Positions 19,434-30,877 of a stretch of 64,000 nucleotides of DNA are shown here, piece by piece. Each line of letters starts with the position of its first letter. Within the stretch, counting starts at the first letter, position 1. The stretch comes from Melanopsichium pennsylvanicum (lineage: Eukaryota; Basidiomycota; Ustilaginomycetes; Ustilaginales). The notes below the pieces were generated by a model. That model did no database searches, had not been told where the DNA came from, and was given only the letters and a program-made list of their open reading frames with translations. The translations under genes were made by a program, and so were the position numbers. The stretch spans positions 682,001 through 746,000 of the forward strand of contig OAPG01000006.1 in the NCBI GenBank assembly GCA_900208305.1, in the 5' to 3' direction.

Positions 19434-20795
19434 ATGGCTTATAACGCCACCAAAGGTGCTCTCCCCATGCCTGGCCTGGCAACAGCAGCCCTCCATGCTG
19501 ACCATCCCGACCACTCTGTAGATGCAAACTATGCCGTCGCACCCTCCATCAGTCTCTCCACCACCTTCCGCGCCCCTCACCCAAACTCTGCCCACGCCAA
19601 GCTCCTCGAAGATGTTGGAAAGGGCGAGGCCGAATTTGACATGCAGGATCCTGGCTTCCACATCTATTCGCGCTACTCTCAATCGACAAACATCCGAGCG
19701 GAAAAGGTACTCTCTCAAATCATGAAGGCTCACGCGCTCACATATAGCTCTGGTCTTTCGGCAGCACACGCCGCTGTTGCGCACTATGCTCCTTCTGTGA
19801 TCGCAATCAAACGTGGATACCACGGCGTGCACGTTTCGCTTCAGCTTTGGTGCCGAGGGCGCAACGTAAAGATGATCGACCTCGATGACGACTACACCGC
19901 TGCGATGGAAGGTGTTTCGGCTAGCTCCAAAGACGCGGCTCAGAACAGGGGAGGCTTGCTTGTGTGGGTCGAGACACCGCTCAACCCTTCCGGCGAAGCT
20001 CGAGACCTTCGCAAATACGTGAACAAGGCAAAGACCGTCCCCAATGCTCATGTCGTTGTGGATTCCACCTTTGCCCCACCGCCTCTCCAAGATCCTTTCC
20101 GACAGGGAGTGGACATGGTCATGCACTCGGGCACAAAGTACTTTGGCGGCCACAGTGATCTTCTTTGTGGTGTGCTGGCGGTCAAGGACAAGAAGGAGTG
20201 GGACGCTCTTTGGTCTGACCGCACTTATTTCGGAAGCACCCTCGGTAGTATGGAGGCATACCTCCTGTTGCGATCGCTGCGAACCCTCACTGTGCGAGTT
20301 CAAAAGCAGTCGGCTACTGCAGCTCAACTCGCTGCATGGCTCCACTCGCTTTCCACGCCTACACCTACCACCCCCATTGCGGCTCAAGACGAAGCATTTG
20401 CACGCGGAAGAGTGATTGCACGCACCTACCACTCTTCCCTCCAACCACGTAACGATCTCGACGACGTCGTACCCACCAAAGGTGCAACTCCTGAAGACCC
20501 CACTTTTGACCCTACCGAACAGATGCCTGGTGGTCACGCCCCCACTTTTGCCTTTCGTACTACAAAGCCCGAGTACGCAATCTTCGTTCCTCATCTCACC
20601 GCCTACTTCACTCCTGCAACTTCGCTCGGCGGTGTCGAAAGTTTGCTGGAACACCGAATCAAGTCTGACCCTACCGAAGACCCCAGAATCATCCGAGTGT
20701 CGGTCGGGTTGGAAGATTTTGAAGATCTCAAGGCTGATCTGCGAAGTGCTTTCACGCAGGTGTTGGAGCAGGAGGAGAAAGGGCAGTTGAAGTGA
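19434..20795 (+). CDS. Cys/Met-metabolism PLP-dependent enzyme (cystathionine gamma-synthase/lyase family)
   Basis: 453 residues. The fold-type I Cys/Met_Meta_PP domain covers nearly the whole protein. It shows an N-terminal AAPSIS..TTF-like start and the YSRYSQSTNIRAEKVL block. The GLSAAHAAVAHYAPS substrate/PLP loop, VVDSTFAPPPLQDPF, and the PLP lysine K235 in HSGTKYFGGHSDLLCG follow. The family includes cystathionine gamma-synthases, gamma- and beta-lyases and O-acetylhomoserine sulfhydrylases, all in sulfur amino-acid metabolism. The sequence alone does not settle which reaction this one performs. Yeast has related proteins of uncertain function. It is probably cytosolic because there is no signal peptide or PTS1 (it ends GQLK). 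A Pro-rich and acidic insertion (about 310-360) distinguishes it from bacterial members. Confidence 0.88.
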   Translation: MAYNATKGALPMPGLATAALHADHPDHSVDANYAVAPSISLSTTFRAPHPNSAHAKLLEDVGKGEAEFDMQDPGFHIYSRYSQSTNIRAEKVLSQIMKAHALTYSSGLSAAHAAVAHYAPSVIAIKRGYHGVHVSLQLWCRGRNVKMIDLDDDYTAAMEGVSASSKDAAQNRGGLLVWVETPLNPSGEARDLRKYVNKAKTVPNAHVVVDSTFAPPPLQDPFRQGVDMVMHSGTKYFGGHSDLLCGVLAVKDKKEWDALWSDRTYFGSTLGSMEAYLLLRSLRTLTVRVQKQSATAAQLAAWLHSLSTPTPTTPIAAQDEAFARGRVIARTYHSSLQPRNDLDDVVPTKGATPEDPTFDPTEQMPGGHAPTFAFRTTKPEYAIFVPHLTAYFTPATSLGGVESLLEHRIKSDPTEDPRIIRVSVGLEDFEDLKADLRSAFTQVLEQEEKGQLK

Positions 20796-21179
20796 TCTGG
20801 TTCAAAAGCTTCGATTGAAATGAAATGCATTTCTCAATTGTTTCGCATACAACGCAAATGAATGACTTTGTGTGCATTGTGCATGTGGTGAGCTGGACCA
20901 GCTTACCAGAGCCAGAGAGGCCATAATATGAGTATGTGAGCACGGAATGAAGACCTGTGCCTTTGCTGCGTCAACGCCGTCCAAGACGAATTCTCGAAAG
21001 GGAAGCGAGATGTTCGTGTTTGATCCCCATATTAGCCTCTTATCGCCTTCGTCCGGCCTTCTGAGACGTGAACTAGCGTCGGTATAGTATCGCCCATCCG
21101 TCCATCCGCCCTGTGTCTTTACTTCATGTCCTTTCGTCCGGTATCTTGACCAGAGGTCGCTCACGGTGACTTTACACGA
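20796..21179. other. convergent 3' intergenic region
   Basis: 384 bases between the stop codons of two convergent genes. It should contain both 3' UTRs. The open minus-strand frame at 20802-21164 has no coding character. Confidence 0.5.
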
Positions 21180-23264
21180 TCACCTAACAATCCAACAACT
21201 GCCGCAATAAAGACAGTTGGCAGCTGTTTCCAGCATACATATCTGATCCTCACTCAGGCCAGCCTTGCCCGACAGCAGAGCCTTTGCCCAACAGCCCGTA
21301 CATACGCGAACTTGACGATCAGAAATGGTGGCAAGGGTGACCGAGCAACGTGGCCATACGTGACCCTTTTGACATTTGGCCCACCCAAAATTGCTTTGCG
21401 CTTCGTCCGAGGAGAGAGTAAGCGGAGTGTCACAAGCAGCACAGCTCCCGGTTGCAAGTGTCGTGGCGTCTTTACCGTCTACTGCCCACCTATGAAGCCA
21501 TTCAATCAACACGGATTGCCGATGTCGCTTCATCAGAGGGTCAAGTGCTGACGGTTGGTCCGGGGAAGGATTCTCTAGACGGCAGGCCAACAGGTAGAGG
21601 AGCTGCTTTTGCGCTTTGACTGCTCCGCCGGACGATGCATCGTTCAGCAGGGACTGCCAACGATCGCCCACCGCTAGCAGAAGGTCTTTGAAGGCGTCTT
21701 TTTGCTGCGATGTGTGGAGCAAAGCGAGGATGCTTCGCACAAGCAGAAAAGGGCGCATCTTTGTCTCCTTTTGGAGTTGTGTCAGTGCCGTGTCGAGTGC
21801 TGCTGCAAGCGTGATGCAAAGATCGCCCTGGACCTCAAGTTGGTAGCAAACGTTTTCGGAGACGTTGAAGCCAAGAAAGGCAATGCGTTCATCCGTGCGA
21901 ACGACGCCGACAAGGGAGGTGGACGAGATACTTGAGCTCGTATCAGCCTGATAGCCGAGGAAAGCCTGGTGAAGGTCGTGCTTTCGTTGAAGGTTCTCAG
22001 TCATGGGAGGGTAGCCCAAGAGCGTGGGAGGGTATGTTGAGAGTAAGACTCGGGGGAGCGATCGGGTCTGAGCAACTTCCAATGTGGGTATACGGTACTC
22101 GCGCAGGTCCTGACGGACCACGGTGACGCTGTACTGAGGATCGGAGCAATTGCTGATGCTGATGACGGGAGAGAAGGAGTCGTACCTGCTGTTCGTTTCG
22201 GTAAACAATGAAAAAACTATGACATTGCCACTTTGAAGATCGTAAACGTGCACTTTACCGGTGGTGCAGAAGATCAGGTGATGACCAAGCCAATGCCAGA
22301 CCGATATTGTGCAGTGGTAGAGCAAGACAGGCGCCGCTGTTGAAAGCTGCACAGTGGCATGGTCTGCCTGAACGTACCAATTGCACAGCCTCACCCCGTC
22401 GGCGTCCTGGAATGCGATTCGAGCTTGTGCTTGCGCATCTTTTGCGTCGGTGTGAGTGGTGAGAGTGAGCTGCTCAATGCCAGTGCTGCTGACGAGGGTT
22501 GCCGAGATGAACGTGCATCGGCCCGTGACGGGCTGACACTTCCAGGTGGCAATGTGACCTGAGCGGGTGCCAGCAATAATGTAAGTGGATGAGCGTGCTT
22601 CTTCCAGATCAAGGAAAGAGGCGCAGAGGATCTCTGTGGCCATCTGCTTCTTTCGTAGCAGCGCACGTGAGTGGGAGAAGACGCATCTGTCGGAGTCTGA
22701 CGCTACGGCATCGAGAGTGATTGATTCGACTATCGGGCTGGGGTCGATAGCATGAAGCAGCTCCCATCCCCCTGACCAGGCATTGTGAGGAGCGCCGAGG
22801 ACATAGAGATCCAGCTCCGAAGTCCAAGCAAGAATGAAGCAGGATCCATGAGCCCCCATGCCAGGTTTAGACCAAGATGCAGATTGCCACTGAACGCCCT
22901 GATAGCGCGGATCTACAGCAGTATGATCAGACTCGAGCAGAGTTCTACTCCGGACACACTGTTCGTTTTGCAGGAAAGCCTTGACATTGATGTGGTGGAC
23001 CGAATGTGGGAAGCAACCTTGCCAGTCGGGATGATTTTCGATGTTATGAGCACAGCTTTGACCTGTGAGGTTGGGATGAAGCCCAGTCAAGGGAGACAGG
23101 ATGACGATGGCATCGTCTGTGATCACCAGCGCCTGACCGAGCGCTGACCACTGGAGGTTGCCGAGTAGCGAAGATCCGGATGAGAGGGCGATGGAACAAG
23201 CTCGAATTCGTTTGCTCTCATTGAGCGGAAGGCTATTGTGGATGAGATTCGACTCTTTCGCCAT
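21180..23264 (-). CDS. TFIIIC subunit (TFIIIC90/Sfc9-like) with C-terminal zinc finger
   Basis: 694 residues from the first in-frame ATG (MAKESNLIH) at 23264; the frame is open further upstream but without an ATG. The N-terminal half has the repetitive hydrophobic pattern of a WD-type propeller, including an N-terminal LLGNLQWSALGQALVITDDA block typical of the TFIIIC delta-subunit domain. The last about 95 residues form the TFIIIC putative zinc-finger. Its pattern is CAACDTPL, then CQKGHVWPRCSVTL, then VCTGCW and CLYCGSCW. TFIIIC recognises A and B boxes and recruits TFIIIB for RNA polymerase III at tRNA genes. This subunit bridges DNA-binding and assembly modules and has been linked to histone acetylation in vertebrates. 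It shares a 545-bp divergent promoter region with the TBC-Uba4 gene. Confidence 0.8.
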   Translation of the reverse strand: MAKESNLIHNSLPLNESKRIRACSIALSSGSSLLGNLQWSALGQALVITDDAIVILSPLTGLHPNLTGQSCAHNIENHPDWQGCFPHSVHHINVKAFLQNEQCVRSRTLLESDHTAVDPRYQGVQWQSASWSKPGMGAHGSCFILAWTSELDLYVLGAPHNAWSGGWELLHAIDPSPIVESITLDAVASDSDRCVFSHSRALLRKKQMATEILCASFLDLEEARSSTYIIAGTRSGHIATWKCQPVTGRCTFISATLVSSTGIEQLTLTTHTDAKDAQAQARIAFQDADGVRLCNWYVQADHATVQLSTAAPVLLYHCTISVWHWLGHHLIFCTTGKVHVYDLQSGNVIVFSLFTETNSRYDSFSPVISISNCSDPQYSVTVVRQDLREYRIPTLEVAQTRSLPRVLLSTYPPTLLGYPPMTENLQRKHDLHQAFLGYQADTSSSISSTSLVGVVRTDERIAFLGFNVSENVCYQLEVQGDLCITLAAALDTALTQLQKETKMRPFLLVRSILALLHTSQQKDAFKDLLLAVGDRWQSLLNDASSGGAVKAQKQLLYLLACRLENPSPDQPSALDPLMKRHRQSVLIEWLHRWAVDGKDATTLATGSCAACDTPLTLSSDEAQSNFGWAKCQKGHVWPRCSVTLATISDRQVRVCTGCWAKALLSGKAGLSEDQICMLETAANCLYCGSCWIVR

Positions 23265-23809
23265 TATAGCAGACTTCACCCAAGCATGGTGGACTGTAGA
23301 GCAATATGGATGAGTAGCTGTTGTGAGACTAGCAGTAGACAGCAACCATCGGATGCTCCGCTGCAGGGTCCTTGGCAAGAGGAAAGCTAAAAACGCCGGA
23401 TATCGGATCTTGCCGATGTCGTGTTGGTGTTGGGCTAGACGCGCCGTGTGACCCAAAAAAAAAAGTCACAGTTCCAAAGCGCAGTGCAACCAAACTCCAC
23501 TTAGAAGCCAGCCAGTCACAGTCCGAGCTTTCGGATGGTTCAATGCTCGGACCCCCTCGAAGCTTTTCTTTCTTGGCTACACCCTACAGTACTCTCGTGA
23601 CACTCAGAGCACACGCACTGGTTAATCATCACCATCAAGCTAAGACACTGGGCGCATCAAGGGCTGGTTGACCTCGGTGTTGCTTCAGACACTTCTGCAT
23701 CACAAACGCAAGCCCTACAAGAGCAATCGCTCGTGTCCAAGATATCTATTTGGTCACTACGCCATCCCAAACACCGAAACATCTTCGAATCGGGCCAGTG
23801 GCCAACGCA
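23265..23809. promoter_or_regulatory. divergent promoter region, TFIIIC subunit (-) and TBC-Uba4 gene (+)
   Basis: 545 bases between the two start codons. It contains a short poly-A run (23455-23464) and no credible coding frame. The plus-strand leader is C/A-rich just before the start at 23810. Confidence 0.5.
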
Positions 23810-26800
23810 ATGAGCGATCCTTTGGCAGCAGTCTCATCCACTCTTCCGTTACGGACAAGGGATGTCGCTTCTACGCCAAGCCAGATCTATGCTGCCGACA
23901 CGTCTTTGAGGTGCGTAATTACCAAGTTCTCACGACCTGGATACGATTCATGCGTACACGATGACTGACGTTCTCTGTCCTCCGATATTACTTGCGAAAT
24001 AGCACTAGATGGAACTCTCTCTTCAGAGGCACTAGCTCGCCACCCATCGAAGCATTGAAGTCTCGTGCCATTCAAGGCAAGATAGCACAGCACGACAGTG
24101 CATCGTTACGGTGGATTCAATGGAAGCTGTTCCTTACAAAACACATTTCCAGCACTCCCTCTTCATGGTCCGCTGTTATTAAGCGAGATAGGGACGCGTA
24201 CAATGAGCTTAGATGCCGCTTACTCCGTGCTCCGGACGGCAACTATCCACCCGAAGTGGGGTTCGACGGCACTCACACCACCCTAGGCTCAGCAGCTGCT
24301 ACAAACCAACAAGATCCGCACGCCAGCTCGGCTCGAGTCAGACCAGCAGTAGTCAACGATCTCTCGGTCAACAATCCGCTCAGCCTAGATGATTCCAATC
24401 CATGGAAGACCTACTACAATACCCTTGAAACTAGAAGGGTCATTCTCCAAGACGTGGAAAGGACCTTCCCCGAGCTTGACCTCTTCCGCGTCACCAGCGT
24501 ACAGCAATCTCTCACCAACATCCTCTTCCTTTGGACCCTTGAGAACGAAGATGTAGGCTACAGACAAGGAATGCATGAGCTCGCTGCTGTGCTTTGGAAA
24601 ATCCGCAGCGATGGTGCTGTCGAAGCCCACAGCCTCTCGTCTTGCGACTCTTCACACGCCTCGACACGGGCATCAGCCGATGCTCCCTTTCAACATGCAC
24701 TTGCCGACGTCTTCATAGAGCACGACGTCTATGCGCTCTATTGTGCCCTGATGCAGAGCGCCAAGAGCTGGTATGCATGGCGCGACAGTCCGAGCGCAGC
24801 TGCCGATTCCGCACCCTCAAGTTCTCCGTCGACGTCCGCCAGGCCGCTGCCAAACAGCCGCAATTCGCCAGAAGGGCCCCGTCATCCCCTCCCCATCGTC
24901 GCAAAGTGCGAATACATCCTTGAGCTACTGCGTCACATCGATCCAGCTCTGGCCCAACATCTGCAGAGCCTGGGCATCGAGCCTCAACTCTTTTGCCTCC
25001 GCTGGATTCGCGTGATCTTTACCCGCGAATTTGCTCTCGACGACGCACTTGCCATTTGGGATGGCCTCTTCGCCTCCGAAGCCTCGTTGCACCTGATCGA
25101 CTACGTCTGCATCGCTATGCTGCTCCGAATTCGCAATCAGCTGCTGGGGGGCGATCATTCTTCCGCCCTGCAGAGCCTGCTACGATATCCTACAGAAGCC
25201 CAGGCTCAGCCGCCGCTCTTGATCAAGCAGGCCATCTTCATGAGAGGCAGCGGTCTTCAGCCCAGCACGGGCGTCGCCGTCGTCATGCAGAACCGAGACC
25301 TACTGGGCATCCCTGCGCGCTCCGTGGACGACCCAGCTCAGAGCTCTTCGCCTGCTCCACACACATCCGCCTCATCATCACAACGGCACGGTGCGCAGAA
25401 GTTTGCAACAGTAGGGAGGACGCCGTCCGGTGCCGCGGGAAGAGCGTCCCCATGGAGTCGCTTGCAGGATGCCAGCGCCACGCCCCGGAACGGCACCAAC
25501 GACTCTAGAAAGTGGCAATTACCTGCTATGGTTGCCGACCCCCCCGGTGCATCGAGCGCTGACACAAATGGACACCGAGCTTTTGGCATCAATCCATCGG
25601 CCTATCTGCCCGAGGGCATCAGCGATATCGCCAAAGGCTGGTACGAACGAGCTGAACTCCCGCAAACCTTAAACAGCGCCCTTGCCAACGTCTCTAAGAC
25701 CGTCGCAGCAGCAGCCAGCGCTTATGGAGCTCAAAAAGTCGAACCGTCTGGCTTTCCCTCGGGCTTTGATCAAGCATTTGCCAGTCAGACCGCACCTCGA
25801 AGCACCGCTCCGCCAACCACTGTTGGACACGCAACCTCGGGTAAAACCAGATCCAAGCTGCCTGTTGTCAAGCCTGAACGATCCACTCCTCCGCCTGCGC
25901 AGAGAAGCAGCGCAGAGCTTGTCGAACATCTTGGTAGGCTGTCCACTGCAAACAAAGCTATCGGCACAGCCCTGTCGGTCTGCATCAATGTACTAGAGCA
26001 AAGCTGGCTCGACCGAGCCGCGGGCGGCGACAAGCATTATGCCGATGAGCTGAGCGACATCAACACGTCGATGAGCTTTACAGCACTGAAACATATTCGT
26101 GACGTCCTCGACGGAACGACGAGCGAATTTGACCCTGCTGCGTTGCCAGAATCAGTGTCGAAGCGCCTCGGCTCGGATACTTCAGAACGCAAACAGACTG
26201 TCAAGAAGAAGCAGAGCACCTTTCCCGTGGAAACAGTCTCAAAGCAAGACTCTGCGCCAGCGAAATCCGCCGTGGACCAGACCCTGACCAGCCCTTCCTC
26301 CCTACCAATATCGCTCACCGAGTACGCACGGTACGGTCGACAGATGATTCTTCCCGATTTTGGTCTACCTGGTCAGCTTCGCCTTCGCAATGCCAAGGTC
26401 TTGGTGGTCGGCGCAGGTGGACTTGGATGTCCTGCTGTGCAGTACTTGGCCGCTGCCGGTGTCGGGCAGATTTCCATTCTTGACCACGACGTCGTAGAGG
26501 CCTCAAACCTTGCACGTCAGATTTTGCACAGTGATGCCACAGTCGGGATGCACAAAGCCGTCTCGGCAGCCAAAGCGGCCGAGCTGATTAATCCTTACAT
26601 TAATGCTGTGCCTATTGCGGAAGCGATCAGCGCTTCCAACGCACGACACATGATACGCGGTCAAGACCTTGTGCTCGACTGTACAGACAACCCGCTCACA
26701 CGGTATCTCATATCCGACGCTGCAGTGCTCGAAGGCATACAAGTGGTGTCGGGCGCAGCGCAAGGCTATGATGGACAGCTCGTCGTCCTGCACAAGCGGA

Positions 26801-27693
26801 TCAAGCCCGAATTTGCTGGACCAGAAGCATCTGCCTCTGCATCTGTGGGCGACGTTCGAGGTCCATGCTACCGCTGCCTTTTCCCCAAAGCACCTCGGCC
26901 AGACGAAGTGACGAACTGTGAAGACGGTGGTGTGCTCGGAGGGGTCACCGGTCTCGTTGGTACAATGCAGGCCTTGGAATCGGTCAAAATTCTTGCTGGG
27001 ATTGGGGAAGACACTCCGCCCATGCTGACGCTGGTCTCGCCCCTCACCTCTACGCCATTCCGATGCGTCAAGATCCGCCCGCGTCGTATCGCTACGTGTC
27101 GATCATGTGGCGATCCCTCGCAGGTGACAGCCTCGGAGCCAATGATTACGAACCTCGAGATTGAAGACTACGTTTCGTTCTGCGGTCTCAATGCTACCGC
27201 TGGCGGTGACGGTGATCTGCGTAGGACGGATGTTACCTCGATGGATCCAAAAGCGTTAGTCGTAGATGTGCGTCCGACAGTGGAGTATGGCATTACCAAG
27301 CTTGACGGCTCTCTCAATCTACCCATCCAGCAGCTGCTCAAGGATCCAAAAGAGGCATGGGAGAGAGTCCAAGTAGCTCAGCGAAGCACATCCGCACCGT
27401 CAGTGTTGGTGGTTTGCAAGAAGGGCAACGATTCCAAGCTTGCTGTCAAAGCGTTATTACGACAACAAAAGGAATGGATCGAGCAACAAGAAAAGGCAGA
27501 AGAGATCAAGGCTCTTCCGACAGCGCCATCACATCCACTAGGTCTTGCCTCAGATCTGACCACCAGCCAATCAACTGAAGTAGAAGCGGCAAAAGACAAG
27601 GCACAATTCATCACAGCATTACAGATCACCGACCTCATCGGCGGCCTTCGCACTTACAGCAAAGAGAAGAATCCATCCTTCCCAATTTACTGA
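23810..27693 (+). CDS. TBC (RabGAP) - Uba4/MOCS3 fusion protein, two exons
   Basis: Coding exons are 23810-23910 and 24009-27693, giving about 1261 residues. The long exon has no ATG near its start. The upstream exon (MSDPLAAVSS...) joins in phase across a GTGCGT...AG intron to give RWNSLFRG, the usual start of TBC1D5-like domains. The TBC domain (about 35-430) has the catalytic pair in ILQDVERTF (Arg about 186) and GYRQGMHEL (Gln about 220), with a disordered insertion. A disordered and helical linker (about 430-800) follows. Next comes a complete ThiF/E1 domain with EYARYGRQMILPDFGLPGQ, ATP site GAGGLGC (about 835-841), CYRC (987-990), TNCEDGG (C1004) and CRSC. The C-terminal rhodanese has VCKKGNDS (Cys 1170) and the end NPSFPIY is typical of Uba4. 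TBC proteins are GAPs for Rab GTPases. Uba4 activates Urm1 and MoaD for tRNA thiolation and molybdopterin synthesis. Confidence 0.85.
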
Positions 27694-27841
27694 GCGAGAA
27701 GTCGCACCCCCACCCGCATAGATCATGACAATGAATGCAATGATAAATACCTTGCCGTTGCATTGCGAATGATGACGAGATCCTGACGATGAAACGATGC
27801 TGAGCGCAAGAGTAGAAAAGTTCGTGCTGAATGTGATCATG
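27694..27841. other. short convergent 3' intergenic region
   Basis: Only 148 bases separate the stop codons of the TBC-Uba4 gene and the YTH gene, so the two 3' UTRs very probably overlap as antisense transcripts (inference). Confidence 0.5.
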
Positions 27842-30800
27842 TTACAGAGCGGAGGGAGCTAGTCCAGCAGCCTGTGCGGCCGACACTGCCTCCTTGTTAT
27901 CATCTGCCCTTTGCTCTCCCGCGGGAACGCCGCCCCTATCGCCCCGCAATTCACTGATGTGTTGCGACACTCCATCGTTCATCCTTGGTGTACCAGGAGC
28001 GAGACCGAGACCCGAGATGCCATGCGACCTTTGCGGTGTTCCAGCTGGCTGTGGTCGTCGAGCGCCCCCATTCGGACTCGCGACGCTAGATCTTGCGGCA
28101 AAACCCATATCGGGAGCTGTCGGGAAGGGCACTCCACCGAACGCAGACGCAGGCGAACCTTTCGGCCTGGGACTGTTCCTCCCTTGCAATCCTGCCGCCA
28201 AACCTAATGCTGGACTACTCGGCGCAGGCCTCTGCACACCCGCCTGTTGCCCCACCGCTTGTGTCGCTGTACCCCTACCTTGCATCTCGTAAAAGTTGAA
28301 ATCTTGCAAAAGACTCGTCTTGGCACCGTACTCAGCCATGATCCTTAACACCTCCCTGCCTGCCTCGGGCGTCAACTCTTGCGTATCTCTCGACTGTGTC
28401 ACTGGCTTGCATTCGGACGTGTTGGTCAACCTGATATGCCTCAACTGATTGTTGGGTAGATCCTTGACGTAGATCCAGCGAACCTTGAACGTGCCTTTCC
28501 ACTTTCCGTCCTGCGCCCATACGTTAGAGGATGTGGCATAATCGAGAGGAGTCAGCATTTGAGCCATACCGCAAAAGTGTCCAGAGGCGTTGACAGAGTA
28601 GAAGAGGTAGATGGGACCAATGTGCGCGCTTTCGTGGAACGCCTTGTCGAGTCGTTGGTTGCCCTTGTCAGTGGAAGCCCAGATCTCGTACTTGAGCGAT
28701 TTGTGCACATCGTCTTCGGTGTAGGATTTGATGACAAAGTAGCGTGCGTTCGGAGGTGTCAGGTCGAACGTACCCAATGCGGGATTGTAACCCTTCTGAA
28801 GGGCCAACGAGGTTGGATCGACGGGTGTGGGTGTTGCTACCTCATCTGATTCACCAGCCGAGAATGAGGGACCCACGGGCGGTCGCGTGGAGGGAGCCTG
28901 TGTGTGCGGTGGAGGGCGGAACTGAAGCGAAGACTGGTGCTGCATGCCGGGGAATGGCGAGCCTCGCTGCTGTGGGAGGTTGCCCATGCCGCCCATAGGT
29001 GGGGAGCTAGGCAGGGGACCACCTCGCAACTGTTGACCGATGGATTGCAAGGGTCCGTTGAGATCAATCGGTTGCATTCCGAAGAGAAGGTTTTCCTGCA
29101 TGCCGCCCGCGGGATTGCGCGCACCAATTTGGGCCTGTAGGATGGCATTGCGCTGCTGCTCCTGCGCAAGCGCCATGCTGAGGGCCACGACGTTCGGATC
29201 CATGCCCATACTGGGGTAGGCCGCCGGCACCTGGTGTGGCCAAGCGTGCGAATCGGCGGCATTTCTGCCAGCGATGCTGTCCTTCTCGATCCAGCTGCCC
29301 GCAGGTGCTGCAGTGAAAGGTCCAAACCTCTGCGACGGATCCGCATCAAAGGTCGTAGCATTGGATGCGTGCGGATCGTTTGACTGTTGACGACTATGCG
29401 CATGGCCGATGGGTGGGACGAAGGCTGCCGCTGAAAGGGGTCCGGATGCTCCGTTCGCTCGTTGCCCACGCTGTAGGGCATCTCGGTTGGTCACGAGCTG
29501 AGGAAGCTTTCTGCCACCCATATGTTGGTTCTCGGTGCTGCTTTGTGTAGATAAGCTCGGGTACATGGAACGGCTCGTGGCCGTCACCAAGGCGTTCGTA
29601 TCGACAGTGTCGTCTCCGCCCAATTCAGATGAGCCAGAGATGTCTAGGTTGCTCAGGTGCTTGCTGACATCTGAAAGGGAAGCTGATGAGCCGTCGATAG
29701 CCGAGTTCATCCTACTGTGTGAGCCGTCAAGGTTCTGTGTTGGGAAGGACGCAGCGAAGCGCGAGGGAGATCCAATGGGGTCTTGGGTTGGCTGATTCCA
29801 GGGTGCTTTGGAGTAGCTTGTAGGCATGATGGGACTACTCGCAACTGAAAGACTCGTTGTGTGGCGAGCTGGGCTGAACGCAACATTGGCGCGAAAGTCA
29901 AGAGGCATGGAGGGCTCGGCTATGTCGCTTGCATGTCGGCTGAGGAGATCTGACGAACGGGCGGCGAGTCGAAGGGCAGCCGAGCGTCCCGAGTGATGGT
30001 TGAGCGACTGGTGACGGCGAATGAAATTGGTCGAGCCACGCATGTCCTGCGCATCAGCGAGAGCGGCCTGTTGGTCAAAGGAGTCGACGGCACTGGTACT
30101 GCCGGTGCGATGGTGTGCATCTCCAAAGAGGCCGGATCCTGGACTGGGCGATGTGGGGCTGGAAGAATCGGCAGGCGCACCAAGCTGGCCTTGCGAGAAG
30201 AGAGACGAGGACCATGGGCCATCGGTCTGCAGAGACAAGCTGTGAGAAGCATGGGGATCCTGCTGATGCTCGTCGCCTAGGGCATCGCTGGAGAGGATCA
30301 GCTTCTCCCAATCGTGCTCGTCCAAGTCTGAACCTCCAGTGATGGCCGAGAGGCTATTGAAGAGACTGGTTCTGCCATGCGTGGCGCTGTGAGGCAAGTT
30401 GGAGGCGAGCTTCGACGAGTGACGACTTGGCAAGGATAGGTTTCTCGACACGCTAGACTTGGAGTAAAGAGGTTGCAGAGGTGCTAGCGAAGAAACGAAG
30501 TCGCCAGCGCCATCCGACGTTACCGAGGTTGAAGCGAGGGGGTCGAGCGAGGAGTGGTGTCGATAAGATGGTGAGCTTTGTAGACCTTGGGATTGGTCGT
30601 TGACCCGAGCCGCAGCCTGACCTGAGATATCGCCATATTGGTGAGGAAGAGGGTGTTCTGGTTGCTCAAAGTGTTTCTCGAGCCTTGGTTTGCCGTGGTG
30701 GCGTGCACCGTGAATGGTGTGATTCCGACGAACACCTGCACCTGAAGAAGGAGCCGGTGGAGGACTGCGCAGACCACCTGAGATGGTGCCCCATCTGCTT

Positions 30801-30877
30801 GCCGCTCCGTGAGCAGTGAGGTTCGCGCCAGGTGACGTGGCGTTTTGACTACCCTGAAGCGGAGGTGTGACAGACAT
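27842..30877 (-). CDS. YTH-domain RNA-binding protein (YTHDF-like, m6A reader)
   Basis: 1011 residues from the first in-frame ATG (MSVTPPLQG) at 30877; the frame extends upstream but without an ATG. The N-terminal about 700 residues are Ser/His/Gln/Pro-rich and disordered. The YTH domain lies at about 710-865 and starts [17 protein letters not shown]. It contains [47 protein letters not shown] and [11 protein letters not shown]. The tryptophans that form the methyl-adenosine cage in human YTHDF proteins are conserved (IWAST, VWAQ, KWKG), so m6A binding is expected. The GF-rich C-terminal 140 residues are again disordered. YTHDF-type readers act in the cytoplasm on mRNA stability and translation. 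The gene is tandem with the MFS gene upstream on the same strand. Confidence 0.92.
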   Translation of the reverse strand: MSVTPPLQGSQNATSPGANLTAHGAASRWGTISGGLRSPPPAPSSGAGVRRNHTIHGARHHGKPRLEKHFEQPEHPLPHQYGDISGQAAARVNDQSQGLQSSPSYRHHSSLDPLASTSVTSDGAGDFVSSLAPLQPLYSKSSVSRNLSLPSRHSSKLASNLPHSATHGRTSLFNSLSAITGGSDLDEHDWEKLILSSDALGDEHQQDPHASHSLSLQTDGPWSSSLFSQGQLGAPADSSSPTSPSPGSGLFGDAHHRTGSTSAVDSFDQQAALADAQDMRGSTNFIRRHQSLNHHSGRSAALRLAARSSDLLSRHASDIAEPSMPLDFRANVAFSPARHTTSLSVASSPIMPTSYSKAPWNQPTQDPIGSPSRFAASFPTQNLDGSHSRMNSAIDGSSASLSDVSKHLSNLDISGSSELGGDDTVDTNALVTATSRSMYPSLSTQSSTENQHMGGRKLPQLVTNRDALQRGQRANGASGPLSAAAFVPPIGHAHSRQQSNDPHASNATTFDADPSQRFGPFTAAPAGSWIEKDSIAGRNAADSHAWPHQVPAAYPSMGMDPNVVALSMALAQEQQRNAILQAQIGARNPAGGMQENLLFGMQPIDLNGPLQSIGQQLRGGPLPSSPPMGGMGNLPQQRGSPFPGMQHQSSLQFRPPPHTQAPSTRPPVGPSFSAGESDEVATPTPVDPTSLALQKGYNPALGTFDLTPPNARYFVIKSYTEDDVHKSLKYEIWASTDKGNQRLDKAFHESAHIGPIYLFYSVNASGHFCGMAQMLTPLDYATSSNVWAQDGKWKGTFKVRWIYVKDLPNNQLRHIRLTNTSECKPVTQSRDTQELTPEAGREVLRIMAEYGAKTSLLQDFNFYEMQGRGTATQAVGQQAGVQRPAPSSPALGLAAGLQGRNSPRPKGSPASAFGGVPFPTAPDMGFAARSSVASPNGGARRPQPAGTPQRSHGISGLGLAPGTPRMNDGVSQHISELRGDRGGVPAGEQRADDNKEAVSAAQAAGLAPSAL

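Noticed and set aside
19404..20654. 416-codon minus-strand frame opposite the PLP-enzyme gene
   Set aside because: It is the complement of a codon-biased gene with clear PLP motifs on the plus strand. The minus translation shows no family motif.
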